Below are positions 26,451 through 35,597 of a DNA stretch of 64,000 nucleotides, one piece after another; the stretch's first letter is position 1; every line of letters begins with the position of its first letter. The position numbers were made by a program, and so were the translations under genes. Source of the stretch: Planctomycetota bacterium (GTDB lineage: Bacteria; Planctomycetota; Phycisphaerae; Phycisphaerales; SM1A02); assembly GCA_003671025.1 (NCBI GenBank), contig QWPW01000003.1, forward strand, positions 51,941 through 115,940. Direction: 5' to 3'. The notes beneath the pieces were generated by a model. That model made no database searches and was not told where the DNA came from. It saw only the letters and a program-made list of their open reading frames with translations.

Positions 26451-27578
26451 CTACTGAACGTCGCGGATGGACTTCGATGCCACCGCGACATCAACCAACA
26501 TTCCTGGTTGCACGAATGGAGGAGGATTCTCCATTGCGTAAATCACCTGCACTACGCGGGTGTCAATGCGCTCGCCGTTCTCGCCAGTAAGTGTGCGCTT
26601 GGGTGCAACATCGGGAACCACGCGCACAAAGTGCAGCGCAACTTGCTGGCGACTTCCGCCGCGAATGATCGCCAACGCCTTGCCCGCACTGTCGAAGCGC
26701 CAACTGTCGAGCTCGTCTATGTCCGTGCGCACGTGCAGTGTGTTGATGTTTCCCAAACGCAACAGCGCGCTCGAATTGCCGGCGCCGCCTTGTCCGCCAC
26801 CTTGTCCTGACGCTTTGAATTCGCCGACATGGGTATCGATCCGCAGCACCGTGCCCGCGATGGGCGCGCGCACGACCAGAATCTCGCGCGTGACTTCGGC
26901 TTGCCTGAGTTCCGCCTCAAGCGCGAGCAGTTCACTGTTTGCCGTTTGCGCGTCGCTCTCGGCCACGGCGCGTTCTTCGGGATACGCGCCCGCTTCGACG
27001 CGCGCTAACTTCGCCTCCGCTTCGATCAACTGGGCCGCAGCAATGGCGACTCCAAACTCCAGCGTTGGCTGTTCGTTCGCGGTGGTTCCGCGATCTCCCA
27101 CGCCGAGCAAACGATCGAGTCGCCCCTGCGCATCGGCCAGCGAGGCTTGGCGCGCGCTCACCAACGCCGCGGCTTGCGCAACATCTTCGGCGCGAGGAAG
27201 CGCGTCGAGCTGGGCAATTCGCGCCGAGGCCGCATTCACGCGACTCCTTCCGCTCTGGACACGCGCGCGTGCGGAATAGATTCGTGCCTCGGCATCGCGC
27301 GTGTCGAGTTCGATGAGCGCTTGCCCCGCAGTAACGCTCTCGCCTTCGATCACGAAAATCTTGGCGATGATTCCACCCACGGGCGCGCCCAACAAAATGG
27401 TTTCGCTCGCGGGCTCCACGATTCCCACTCCAGCAACGCGATCAAGAAATGGAATCGGCGTGGGCGCGATCGGCTCTGGGCCGATGGCGGGAGGCGCGTT
27501 GAACTTGATCACCGCGACCACAGTGATTCCAAAGCCAGCGAGCGCAAGAATTGGAAGGGCGATGAGTCGAAGTTTCAT
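26451..27578 (-). CDS. HlyD/DevB-like membrane fusion protein
   Basis: Periplasmic adaptor of an ABC exporter, 375 residues. One N-terminal anchor helix (residues 2-25), a lipoyl half-motif (ILLGAPVGGIIAKIFVIEGESVTAGQALIELD), a helical hairpin rich in Ala/Arg/Glu (about 95-230), and the returning beta-barrel (ILVVRAPIAGTVLRIDTHVGE). A Gly/Gln-rich insertion (GQGGGQGGAG) follows. The C-terminal part resembles DevB/MacA. It lies 15 bp after the ATPase gene; partners are the permease and ATPase just upstream in the operon. Confidence 0.9.
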   Translation of the reverse strand: MKLRLIALPILALAGFGITVVAVIKFNAPPAIGPEPIAPTPIPFLDRVAGVGIVEPASETILLGAPVGGIIAKIFVIEGESVTAGQALIELDTRDAEARIYSARARVQSGRSRVNAASARIAQLDALPRAEDVAQAAALVSARQASLADAQGRLDRLLGVGDRGTTANEQPTLEFGVAIAAAQLIEAEAKLARVEAGAYPEERAVAESDAQTANSELLALEAELRQAEVTREILVVRAPIAGTVLRIDTHVGEFKASGQGGGQGGAGNSSALLRLGNINTLHVRTDIDELDSWRFDSAGKALAIIRGGSRQQVALHFVRVVPDVAPKRTLTGENGERIDTRVVQVIYAMENPPPFVQPGMLVDVAVASKSIRDVQ

Positions 27579-27593
27579 GAAGTGTGCTCGGAG

Positions 27594-28340
27594 TCAATGT
27601 GCGGCGCGTGCAGGCGTGTCACGCGGCACTCGGTGTAGTTGATCAATGCGGCCATCATCGAGATGCGCAATCGAATCGGCGAGGTGAAAGATGCGATCGT
27701 CGTGGGTGACGACCACCACCGCTCGATCAGGACTGGTGGAACGACCGCGAATGAGTTCCATCACTCGTCGTCCAAGCTCGGCGTCGAGTGCGCTGGTTGG
27801 CTCGTCGCACACCAACAAACGTGGGTCATGAATCAACGCGCGCGCAATCGCGACGCGTTGCTGTTGTCCGCCGGAAAGGTTGAGCGGCGCGCTCTTTCCT
27901 CGGCCCTCGAGGCCCAACGTCTCGAGCAACTCGTTGGCGCGACGCACCGCGCTAGCCACCGATTCGCCCTGCAAAACCAGGGGAACCGAGACATTCTCGG
28001 CGACGGTGAGTTGCGGCACGAGGTTGAACTGTTGGAAGATGAAGCCGACATTGTCGCGACGCCAACGCGCAAGTCGATCGCGTTTGAGTGTCGCGAGATC
28101 TTGGCCAAAGACGCGCAACTCGCCGCCATCACGCGCGAGCAATCCGGCAAGAATCGAGATGAGGGTGGTCTTGCCACAACCCGACGGGCCGACCAACATC
28201 GTGAGTTCGCCCGCGGGAATATCAATATCGATTCCGCGCAATGCAGCGACCGCGCTCTCGCCACGACCAAATGTTTTGGTCACGTTGCGCAAGCGAATCG
28301 CAATCGGGTGTGCTTCGACGATGGTGTGCTGCGTGCTCAT
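27594..28340 (-). CDS. MacB/DevA/LolD-like ABC ATPase
   Basis: A 248-residue ATPase. Walker A GPSGCGKTT (about residues 53-61), Q-loop FIFQQFNLVPQLT, signature LSGGQQQRVAIARAL, Walker B LLVCDEPTSALD, and H-loop VVVTHDDRIF. The FxxQxFNL and SGGQQQR forms are typical of the MacB/LolD/FtsE group that powers mechanotransmission-type exporters. Its start overlaps the permease stop (4 nt). Confidence 0.93.
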   Translation of the reverse strand: MSTQHTIVEAHPIAIRLRNVTKTFGRGESAVAALRGIDIDIPAGELTMLVGPSGCGKTTLISILAGLLARDGGELRVFGQDLATLKRDRLARWRRDNVGFIFQQFNLVPQLTVAENVSVPLVLQGESVASAVRRANELLETLGLEGRGKSAPLNLSGGQQQRVAIARALIHDPRLLVCDEPTSALDAELGRRVMELIRGRSTSPDRAVVVVTHDDRIFHLADSIAHLDDGRIDQLHRVPRDTPARAAH

Positions 28341-29539
28341 GCGCCTTTAAACACATCCGCAGGATCGAGGCGAATCACTTTCCACATTGAGATCACGCTG
28401 GCGAAGACGCAGATGATGAGGACCGCAGCCGCAGCGATGAGGGGGATTTGCCAGAGCATCTTGAACGCGAGCTTTCCGCCCGACGCATTGAGTCCAAACA
28501 CGCTCACGGCGCCGAGTCCAAGGCCTAAGCCGAGCACGCCCGCGACCAACGCTTGCAACGCGACCATTCCCAGCAGCGTCCTCGTCGATGCGCCCATCGC
28601 TTTGAAGGCGCCGAAGTAGCGCAAGTTGTCGAGCGTGAAGTTGTAAAACATCTGCCCCGCGATCGCGACGCCGACAAAAAATCCCAGTGCAATCGCGATT
28701 CCGAAATTGATGGGGATGCCAGTTTCGCGTAACCAATAGCCGAGTGTGCGTTCTGAGTACTCACTTGGAGTGAGCGCTGCGAGACCGGTTTCATCGCGAA
28801 TGCGTTGCGCCAATGTTGCGGGCGTGACATCGGGCGCGGCCTTCACCAGCACCGCGCTCATCACGCGGCGCGATGGCGGAGCGAAGGTGATCGCCCGCGA
28901 ATACACGGTGTACAGCGTGGGTGCCGGGACAAATGTTTCGGCGCACTTCACCAGTCCGACCACACGCGCACGCCTTTCGTTGAGCTCGATGATGTCGCCG
29001 ATTTCAACGGCTCGCTTGGGTCCGAGCGGATCGAATTTCTGTCCTGGCGCGGGAACTGCGCCGGGCGGAAGTTCCGCGGGAAACTTCAATCGTTGCTGCG
29101 ACGAGCCCACTTCAGCCATCACTGCATCAGGAAGCCGAAGATCAGCGAGTGAACCCGACACGATTTCCACAGGCCCACCCGCAAGCGTGTCATCATCAAT
29201 GCCAAGAACATCGCACACTTGCCGCGATCCATCGGGAAGCGTCGCCACCAACAAACCCTTGTACAGCGGCGCGGCCCATTCGACTCCAGTCACGCCACGC
29301 ACGCGATCGAGTGCAGTGGTGCGCAGCGGTTTCGGTTCATCGACATACGACTGCGTTGGATCAAACACCCACAAGTCGACGTGTCCTACTTCGCCGATGA
29401 ACGCGAAGGTGCGACTGATCAATCCCACAAAGATCGACGCTTGCTGCGCGATCAACAGCGACGCGAATCCAAGTCCCAGCAAGATGCCGTAAAACTTCGC
29501 GCTGTCGCCAAAGAGCATCTTGATGGCAAAGCGAAACAT
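28337..29539 (-). CDS. DevC/MacB-like ABC permease (FtsX fold)
   Basis: A 400-residue membrane protein from the ATG at 29539. That start shares one base with the upstream DedA stop (TGATG); a longer frame from 29572 would overlap DedA. One N-terminal helix (FYGILLGLGFASLLIAQQASIF), a large periplasmic MacB-like domain (about residues 45-270), then three C-terminal helices (GIAIALGFFVGVAIAGQMFYN, ALVAGVLGLGLGLGAVSVFG, IPLIAAAAVLIICVFASVI). This 1+3 helix layout is the DevC/FtsX type. It forms an exporter with the next two genes. Confidence 0.92.
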   Translation of the reverse strand: MFRFAIKMLFGDSAKFYGILLGLGFASLLIAQQASIFVGLISRTFAFIGEVGHVDLWVFDPTQSYVDEPKPLRTTALDRVRGVTGVEWAAPLYKGLLVATLPDGSRQVCDVLGIDDDTLAGGPVEIVSGSLADLRLPDAVMAEVGSSQQRLKFPAELPPGAVPAPGQKFDPLGPKRAVEIGDIIELNERRARVVGLVKCAETFVPAPTLYTVYSRAITFAPPSRRVMSAVLVKAAPDVTPATLAQRIRDETGLAALTPSEYSERTLGYWLRETGIPINFGIAIALGFFVGVAIAGQMFYNFTLDNLRYFGAFKAMGASTRTLLGMVALQALVAGVLGLGLGLGAVSVFGLNASGGKLAFKMLWQIPLIAAAAVLIICVFASVISMWKVIRLDPADVFKGA

Positions 29540-30186
29540 CAGGCCTTCGCCGCCGCTTTGCGTGCGCTCCACCAGGCGGCCATCACGGGAATCAAACTGA
29601 CGAACACGATGGCCAACACGATCTTGGTGAAATGTTTTTCAACGAACGGAAGGTTGCCAAAGAAGTAACCCGCGCCCACAAACAGTCCCACCCAGATGAG
29701 TGCGCCGACGACGCTCGAAAGCAGAAAGCGCGGATAGGGCATGACGCCGACGCCCGCAACAAACGGCGCAAAGGTGCGCACGATGGGAGCGAAGCGCGCG
29801 ACGATGACTGCTTTCGCGCCGTGCTTCTCAAAGAATGCTTGCGTGCGCAGAAGATGTTCGCGCTTGAGCCAGCGATAGCGACCAGAAAACGCGCGCGGCC
29901 CGATGGCGCGACCAACGCGGTAATTGAGATTGTCGCCCACAAGTGCGGCGCAGAAAATCGTCACGCTCGCCGTCCACACATCCAAGTGCCCCATTCCGCA
30001 CAACGCGCCCGTGGCAAACAGCAGCGAATCGCCGGGAAGAAGCGGCATGATCACCAGACCTGTTTCCGCGAACACGATGGCGAACAACACGACATAGGTC
30101 CATGAGCCTAGTGCGCCGAAAATTTCGCCCAGCACTTCTTTGGTGTCGGTGAAGATGCGCAGAAAATCGTGGAGCAACTCAGGCAT
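29539..30186 (-). CDS. DedA family membrane protein
   Basis: A 215-residue DedA/SNARE-associated-type membrane protein. The ATG at 30186 is chosen because it gives the normal DedA N-terminus and overlaps the TerC stop by only 8 nt. Family hallmarks: FAETGLVIMPLLPGDSLLFATGAL, a GDNLNYRVGRAIG motif, and the conserved VARFAPIVRTFAPFVAGVGVMPYPRF block, then GALIWVGLFVGAGYFFGN. Family knowledge: DedA proteins act in undecaprenyl-phosphate or lipid flipping and membrane homeostasis. Confidence 0.92.
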   Translation of the reverse strand: MPELLHDFLRIFTDTKEVLGEIFGALGSWTYVVLFAIVFAETGLVIMPLLPGDSLLFATGALCGMGHLDVWTASVTIFCAALVGDNLNYRVGRAIGPRAFSGRYRWLKREHLLRTQAFFEKHGAKAVIVARFAPIVRTFAPFVAGVGVMPYPRFLLSSVVGALIWVGLFVGAGYFFGNLPFVEKHFTKIVLAIVFVSLIPVMAAWWSARKAAAKA

Positions 30187-31399
30187 TGTGATTCTCTTCG
30201 CGCGCGTCGTCGCCGTTGGAACCGTTGGTTGCGTCGTGTTGATCCTCGCTCGCAACCGCAGGCTTGGGAGGAATGATCATCGACAGCGCCATGGTGGCGA
30301 GGATGAGTCCAATGATCACACACAGCGAGAGCACGATGGGCACGTGGCCATCGAAGAGGTAAGGCAAGAGGGTCATCTTGAGACCGACCCACACCAACAC
30401 GAAGCCGAGTCCGTACTTGAGCAGATGAAACTTTTGCATCGCTTCGGCGACGACAAAGAACATCGCGCGCAGTCCGATGATGGCGCAGATGTTGGAGCCA
30501 AACGCCACAAACGGTTCTTGCGAAATCGCCAACACCGCGGGCACTGAGTCAACGGCGAATGCGATGTCCGTGGTCTCGATCACGATGAGAGCGACAAACA
30601 ACGGCGTGGCTGCGAGACGACCAATGCGCTGCGATGCGTTGCTGCCCGCTTTGAGTCGCGTGAAAAATCGCGTTCCGTCGAAGGTCGTCGAAACAGGAAC
30701 CACGCGCGAAAGCATGCGAATGAAGGGGTTTTTCTCGGGGTGAAGTTGCTTTTCTTCACCAGTCACGAGTTTCGTTCCCGTCACCACTAAGAACACGCCC
30801 ATCGCAAACAAGACCCATTCAAACTGCACCAACAAACTTCCAACGCCGATGAACACCGCGCGAAATACCACGGCGCCGACGATGCCCCAGAAGAGCACGC
30901 GATGTTGCCGCTCATGGGTGAGTCCGAAGTAGCGAAAGATCACCAAGAAGACAAAGAGGTTGTCGACGGAGAGCGAGATCTCGACCAGATAGCTGGTGAC
31001 AAACTCAAGGAAGAGTCGAGCGCCGGCGTCGACTGGTGTGAGCGCGGCGTACTTGGTGCCTTCGAGCAGCGCGGGATGCGCCGTGAGTTCGCTCACCGCG
31101 AATAAACGAAATGCAAACGCCGCACCGATGGCCAGCGCAACACAGATCGCGGTCCACACAAGACAGACGCGAAATCGCGCGCGTTGATGCTGGGCATCAC
31201 TCTCTATCTGGTTCGGCTTGGAACGCGTGAGTCGTTCGATGACCAAGAAGTCGAACGCGAGCAGTGCCGCAACCGACGCAAGAAAAATCGCGAGCACGAG
31301 CCAGTAGTCGAGTGGAGAGAAGACGGCGTGCGAGAGCAATCGATGCCTTAGAGGAATAGGGAGTTCGTGGCTGACGGAGAAACACGTCCTTGCAGCCAC
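30179..31399 (-). CDS. TerC/Alx family membrane protein
   Basis: Polytopic membrane protein with TerC core, up to 406 residues. Conserved segments are SVDNLFVFLVIFRYFG, RVLFWGIVGAVVFR, IVIETTDIAFAVDSVPAVLAI and FVAFGSNICAIIGLRAMFFV, holding the acidic residues in membrane helices linked to metal (Mn/Ca) or tellurite traits. The start is uncertain. The frame opens with GTG at 31399, but a TTG at 31339 with an SD-like taagg 6 nt upstream would give a more typical N-terminus. A TACACT hexamer at 31423-31428 (minus strand) may be the promoter of the whole six-gene operon. Confidence 0.88.
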   Translation of the reverse strand: MAARTCFSVSHELPIPLRHRLLSHAVFSPLDYWLVLAIFLASVAALLAFDFLVIERLTRSKPNQIESDAQHQRARFRVCLVWTAICVALAIGAAFAFRLFAVSELTAHPALLEGTKYAALTPVDAGARLFLEFVTSYLVEISLSVDNLFVFLVIFRYFGLTHERQHRVLFWGIVGAVVFRAVFIGVGSLLVQFEWVLFAMGVFLVVTGTKLVTGEEKQLHPEKNPFIRMLSRVVPVSTTFDGTRFFTRLKAGSNASQRIGRLAATPLFVALIVIETTDIAFAVDSVPAVLAISQEPFVAFGSNICAIIGLRAMFFVVAEAMQKFHLLKYGLGFVLVWVGLKMTLLPYLFDGHVPIVLSLCVIIGLILATMALSMIIPPKPAVASEDQHDATNGSNGDDAREENHNA

Positions 31400-31771
31400 A
31401 AGCCTCGCGGATCAGGGGTCGCAGTGTAGGGTCGGCGAACACTTACTTCGCCCGCTCGGGGATGAAGTCCGCGCATTCGCGCGCCGATGTCGAGCACGCC
31501 GTCGCTATCCATTTGCATCGACAGGATTCGTCGCCGATGAAGTTTCAATTGATCGATCGTCGCCACTACGCGCTCGCGCAGAACGACGATTCAGTTAATG
31601 ACGAAGCACTCGCAGGCGTGAGCGACAGCTTCGACGCGGCCGAACTTATCCCTGCCGCAGCCAGCGCGTTTGAGCCGATTCTCTCGGGACAGGATCCAGG
31701 CGGGCGCGAACGTGGTGCTGCAGTACCCGTCATCGCCTGCGCGTGCAGGGTTTCGCATCGCCGCGAAACAG
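31400..31771. other. Intergenic gap, 372 bp, no supported gene
   Basis: The gap lies between the end of the importer permease gene and the start of terC, both on the minus strand. It holds the TACACT hexamer near 31425 for the terC operon. Open frames across it on both strands have compositions like antisense shadows and no recognisable domain. I see no T-run terminator, tRNA or repeat. A decayed gene cannot be excluded. Confidence 0.5.
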
Positions 31772-32569
31772 TTAAACGCGCATCCATCGTGCAAGCACGA
31801 CGCGGCTGATCAGACTCACCGCGCCAAACACGGTGAAGCCGACGCACGCAGAGAGCAGCACGGACACGAAGACGCGATCGGTTTGGAAATTGCGCAGCGC
31901 GGTTGTGATCATGATTCCCAGTGGCGCACGGTCGCCGCCGACGCCCGCGATGAACTCGCCCGCGATGGTGCCGATCACTGCGAGCCCAGCGGCAATGCGG
32001 AGGCCAGTGACGATGGAAGGAACTGCAGAGGGGAGCGAGAGTTTCCACCACACCGTCAAGTGTTTCGCGCCGAGGATCGTGAAGAGTTCGAGGTGTCGCT
32101 CATCGCGTGAACGCAAGCCAGTCAGTGTGTTGGCAATGATGGGAAACACCGAAACGATCGCAGCGCTGGCGACAATCGTTGGTCGTCCGTAACCGAACCA
32201 CAACACTAAGAGTGGCGCGATCGCGATCAGTGGAACCATCTGAAAAAGCAGCGTGAGCGGATAGACGCTGCGTTCAACGAGACGTGAAAGCGAGAGCGCG
32301 CTGGCCAGCGACACGCCCACGATGACCGCGATGAGGAAGCCGAACGTTGCGCTCAATGCCGTCTCGAAACTTCCGACCAGAAACGGACCAGGAGCGTCGA
32401 GAAATGCGAGCAACACGCGCCACGGTGAAGGCAGCACGAAGTCCTGCAGGTCGAACACGATTTTGATCAACGCCCAAGCGATGACGAGCACAGCGATGGC
32501 GGCGAACGGGGCGCTCGCGTGCAACACGCGCACCGTCAAGCGGGGAGCCTTGTCTGCGCGCGCACTCAT
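31772..32569 (-). CDS. ABC importer permease (ThiX/SsuC/TauC type)
   Basis: A 265-residue permease from the ATG at 32569, which overlaps the ATPase stop as ATGA. About six helices. The binding-protein-dependent EAA loop is NTLTGLRSRDERHLELFTILGAKHLTVWWKLSLPSAVP, split here for reading. Sequence style (LPSPWRVLLAFLD near the start, TGLRIAAGLAVIGTIAGEF) is that of the taurine, nitrate and HMP-precursor group. The receptor gene is divergently transcribed (33372). Confidence 0.9.
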   Translation of the reverse strand: MSARADKAPRLTVRVLHASAPFAAIAVLVIAWALIKIVFDLQDFVLPSPWRVLLAFLDAPGPFLVGSFETALSATFGFLIAVIVGVSLASALSLSRLVERSVYPLTLLFQMVPLIAIAPLLVLWFGYGRPTIVASAAIVSVFPIIANTLTGLRSRDERHLELFTILGAKHLTVWWKLSLPSAVPSIVTGLRIAAGLAVIGTIAGEFIAGVGGDRAPLGIMITTALRNFQTDRVFVSVLLSACVGFTVFGAVSLISRVVLARWMRV

Positions 32570-33339
32570 CGACGCTGCTCCGAGATTCCTGCGAGTAAGA
32601 AGTCGCTCGCCTTTCGTACGCACGTTCCCATTGCATCGCTGGTCCATGCGTGCGCGTCACGCTGGTCGTGTGGCGTTTCAACTTCCGCGATGATGCGTGC
32701 AGGACGCGGCGTGAATACGAGCACGCGTTGCGCGAGAAACACTGCTTCGGGAATCGAGTGAGTCACGATTACCGCGGTAAAACGCTGTGATTCCCACAGT
32801 GCGCGCAATTGCGCATCGAGCTCGTAGCGGGTGACTTCGTCCAACGCCGCGAAAGGTTCATCGAGCAACAGCAGTTGGGGTCTCGACACCAACGCGCGCG
32901 CCAGTGACGCGCGCATCATCATGCCGCCCGAGAGTTGATGAGGAAATCGTTGCGCGGCATCGCTGAGTTGCACTTGTTCGAGCGCATCATTGGCGCGTTC
33001 GATGCGTTGCGCACGAGGCACGCCCGCTAACTCAAGTGGCAACGCGACATTCTCAATCGTGGTGCGCCACGGAAGCAGTCGCGGCTCTTGAAAGCAAAAA
33101 CTTGTGCGCATCGATTCGCGCGTCACCGTGCCGCGATCCGCATGATCGAGCCCGCCCATCAAACGCAGCAACGTGGTCTTACCGCAACCAGACGGACCGA
33201 CCAATGCGGTGAAAGATCCTTCTGCGCACTCGAGCGAAACCTCGGCCACTGCAGCGACTTCTGCAAATGAACGGGTGACGCGATCAAGGCGAATCGACGA
33301 GCCATGCGAGGTGGAAGGCGGCGCGAGTTGAGGGTCCAT
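32566..33339 (-). CDS. ABC importer ATPase (ThiZ/SsuB/TauB type)
   Basis: A 257-residue ATPase. Walker A GPSGCGKTTLLRLMGG, Q-loop CFQEPRLLPWRTT (typical of Ssu/Tau/Nrt ATPases), signature LSGGMMMRASLARAL with an unusual MMM in place of the common MKQR or QRQR, and Walker B LLLLDEPFAALD. It is coupled to the permease by a 4-nt overlap. The minus-strand hexamer TAATGT at 33354-33359 overlaps the divergent receptor promoter. Confidence 0.92.
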   Translation of the reverse strand: MDPQLAPPSTSHGSSIRLDRVTRSFAEVAAVAEVSLECAEGSFTALVGPSGCGKTTLLRLMGGLDHADRGTVTRESMRTSFCFQEPRLLPWRTTIENVALPLELAGVPRAQRIERANDALEQVQLSDAAQRFPHQLSGGMMMRASLARALVSRPQLLLLDEPFAALDEVTRYELDAQLRALWESQRFTAVIVTHSIPEAVFLAQRVLVFTPRPARIIAEVETPHDQRDAHAWTSDAMGTCVRKASDFLLAGISEQRR

Positions 33340-33358
33340 GCGTGCGGTGAGCGCACAT

Positions 33359-33364
33359 TACACT
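33359..33364 (+). promoter_or_regulatory. -10-like hexamer of the receptor gene, in a divergent promoter
   Basis: TACACT is followed by 7 nt and then the ATG at 33372, the leaderless layout. Its first base is shared with TAATGT on the minus strand, a possible -10 for the ATPase/permease pair. Divergent transcription from a 32-bp gap suggests joint regulation. Confidence 0.5.
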
Positions 33365-33371
33365 CCGCGTC

Positions 33372-34406
33372 ATGAACTCGAATCTTCCACGTGCGCTGCT
33401 GCTCGCATTGTTTGCAAACACCGTAATCGCGTTGCTCGGTTGTGATGGTGACGTGCCGCTTCCACCAAGTACTGACTCTGCGCAAGGCGGCGCAGTCATT
33501 CCTGAGTTCACCAACGTGAAGTTGCAGCTGAACTGGGTTGCCGAGCCTGAATTTGGCGGGTTTTACGCCGCGCAAGAAAAAGCGCTCTATCAAGCGGAGG
33601 GACTTCAAGTCGAGTTGATCCAAGGTGGTCCTAGTGTTCCCGCGCCGCAATTAGTGGCCAGCGGCAAGGTCGAGTTTGCCATCGTTGCGGGATCACAGTT
33701 GCTCGAGTTGCGTGAGCAAGGCGGCGATCTCGTCGCGCTGTACGCGGTCTATCAGGGCAACCCGATGGGCGTGATGGTGCACGAGGCTTCGCCCTATCAA
33801 ACGCTGCGAGAACTCTGGGAGTCGGATGCGACGGTTGCGTTTGAGCAGGGGCTTGCGGACTTTCGTTGGATCACCAAATCGTTTCCTGGTGGACATCTCA
33901 AACTCGTGCCGTACTCGGCCAATCTCGCACAGTTTGCCAGCGATCCAACGATGGCCGCCCAGTGTTTCATCACTTCGGAGCCGGTCACGCTCGCGTTGCA
34001 AGGCGTGAAGACGCGTGTGTTTCTCGTGGGCGAGTCGGGCTTCGATCCCTACAACCAAGTGTTGGTCACGACTCGCGCGTATTACGACTCGCACACGGAC
34101 TTGTGCCAGAAGATGGTGCGCGCGACGGCAGCGGGATGGCGTGCGTATCTCGATACGCCTGAGCCATTCAACGCAGTGATGACGCGCCTCAACGCTGGCA
34201 TGAGTCTCGATGCGATGAATCGCGGCGCAGCGCTGCAACGAGTGTTGGTGGAGAACGACGAAACCAAACGCATCGGCCTCGGCGGCATGCGTGCGGTGCG
34301 TTGGCAAACCACCATCGATCAACTGAACGAGTTGGGTGCGATCAAGACTCGTCCCGATCCTACGACTCTTTTCGTGTGGGACAACGAAGCTCCGACTGCT
34401 CGCTGA
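33372..34406 (+). CDS. NMT1/THI5-like ABC receptor lipoprotein
   Basis: Substrate-binding lipoprotein, 344 residues. Signal peptide with lipobox ALLGC (Cys about residue 24). The NMT1/THI5 domain is recognised from VKLQLNWVAEPEFGGFYAAQEKALY, GKVEFAIVAGSQLLELREQGGDLVALYAVYQGNPMGVMVH and the late TTRAYYDSH stretch. Family knowledge: close relatives bind thiamine pyrimidine precursors (HMP or formyl-aminopyrimidine) or riboflavin; the ligand here is not provable. No TPP riboswitch-like sequence was seen upstream. dinB follows after 12 bp. Confidence 0.88.
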   Translation: MNSNLPRALLLALFANTVIALLGCDGDVPLPPSTDSAQGGAVIPEFTNVKLQLNWVAEPEFGGFYAAQEKALYQAEGLQVELIQGGPSVPAPQLVASGKVEFAIVAGSQLLELREQGGDLVALYAVYQGNPMGVMVHEASPYQTLRELWESDATVAFEQGLADFRWITKSFPGGHLKLVPYSANLAQFASDPTMAAQCFITSEPVTLALQGVKTRVFLVGESGFDPYNQVLVTTRAYYDSHTDLCQKMVRATAAGWRAYLDTPEPFNAVMTRLNAGMSLDAMNRGAALQRVLVENDETKRIGLGGMRAVRWQTTIDQLNELGAIKTRPDPTTLFVWDNEAPTAR

Positions 34407-34418
34407 GCGACGACTTGC

Positions 34419-35564
34419 GTGAAGAATCGCGTGAACACACCGCGTCTCATTCTGCACATCGACATGGACGCGTTCTTCGCGTCGGTGGAGCAACGTGACA
34501 ATCCCGCGCTGCGCGGCAAGCCGGTGTTGGTGGGGGGTCGTGATGGTCGCGCCGTTGTGTGCGCGGCCAGTTACGAGGCGCGCAAATTCGGGTGCGCCGC
34601 GGCGATGCCCATGATGAATGCGTTGCGACTCTGTCCCCACGCCGTGACGGTTTCCCCACGATTTGCCGCGTATTCCGCCGTTTCCGCGGCGATGCGGGAG
34701 ATCTTCGAACGCTACTCGCCGCAGATCGAACCACTCTCACTCGACGAAGCGTTTGTGGATGTCAGCGCGTCGCTCGCGTTGTTTGGAACTGCGCGCGCGA
34801 TCGGCGAAGCGATTCGCGCGGCGATTGCCCACGAACTGCAACTCACCTGTTCCGTCGGCATCGGTCCCAACAAGTTTGTCGCCAAGATTGCCAGCGATCT
34901 CGAGAAACCAAACGCGTTGGTTGAGTTTGACGCGGCGACGCTGGCCGAGCGACTCGCACCACTGCCGCTGCGACGCATGTGGGGCGTGGGACCTGTCGCT
35001 GAAGCATCACTGCGCGCGGAGGGACTCGAGACTTTCGGCGACGTGCAACGCGCGGGCATCACCCAACTCACGCGGCGCTTCGGCGATGCGGGGCGCACTT
35101 GGTTTGAATTGGCGCATGGAATCGATGATCGCGAAGTGGAGAGTTCGCGCGAATCGAAATCAGTGGGCGAGGAAGAGACGTTTCCCGTCGACATCGATGA
35201 TCGCGCGAAAGTCGAAGCGCATCTCCTCAGCCAAGCGGACACGGTCGCCCGGCGATTGCGTGAGAAGCAATTGTTCGCCCAAGTGCTGACTATCAAGATT
35301 CGCTTTAGCGATTTCGCAACCCACACCCATGCGAAATCGCTGCTCACCCCGACTGATCACACCCACGAGTTGCGTGATGCCGCGCGTCAGTTGTTGCGCG
35401 AATTCGAGGTGAAAGAATGGCGTGCCGTGCGTTTATGCGGATTCACCGCGAGTCGCTTGACGGCATCACTGGGCCAACTGCCGCTGTTTGATGAACCCAA
35501 GCGAGCCAAGCTGGCCACGCTCGATGATCTGCGCGATCAGATTCATCGTCGCCTCGGTCGGTGA
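34419..35564 (+). CDS. dinB: DNA polymerase IV (Y family)
   Basis: Translesion polymerase, 381 residues. Palm and active-site motifs are intact: ILHIDMDAFFASVEQ (metal Asp), AASYEARKFGCAAAMPM, and SLDEAFVDVS (catalytic Asp-Glu). The HhH thumb is IGPNKFVAKIASDLEKPN. The little-finger domain covers about residues 235-350. The extreme C-terminus (QLPLFDEP) is a good beta-clamp-binding QLxLF motif. The GTG start at 34419 is followed by an alternative GTG at 34431. It may be co-transcribed with the receptor gene; no LexA-type box was seen. Confidence 0.96.
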   Translation: MKNRVNTPRLILHIDMDAFFASVEQRDNPALRGKPVLVGGRDGRAVVCAASYEARKFGCAAAMPMMNALRLCPHAVTVSPRFAAYSAVSAAMREIFERYSPQIEPLSLDEAFVDVSASLALFGTARAIGEAIRAAIAHELQLTCSVGIGPNKFVAKIASDLEKPNALVEFDAATLAERLAPLPLRRMWGVGPVAEASLRAEGLETFGDVQRAGITQLTRRFGDAGRTWFELAHGIDDREVESSRESKSVGEEETFPVDIDDRAKVEAHLLSQADTVARRLREKQLFAQVLTIKIRFSDFATHTHAKSLLTPTDHTHELRDAARQLLREFEVKEWRAVRLCGFTASRLTASLGQLPLFDEPKRAKLATLDDLRDQIHRRLGR

Positions 35565-35597
35565 TTTGCAACGGCGCACAGTCGCGCGCTCGAAGCG

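Noticed and set aside
31390..31809. Plus-strand open frame of 139 codons in the gap before terC
   Set aside because: No start signal, Arg/Ala-rich shadow-like composition, and it runs antisense into the permease gene.
33340..33371. TPP riboswitch for the ThiXYZ-like importer
   Set aside because: The divergent gap is only 32 bp and holds no ctgaga or accct-type conserved segments; the receptor appears leaderless.
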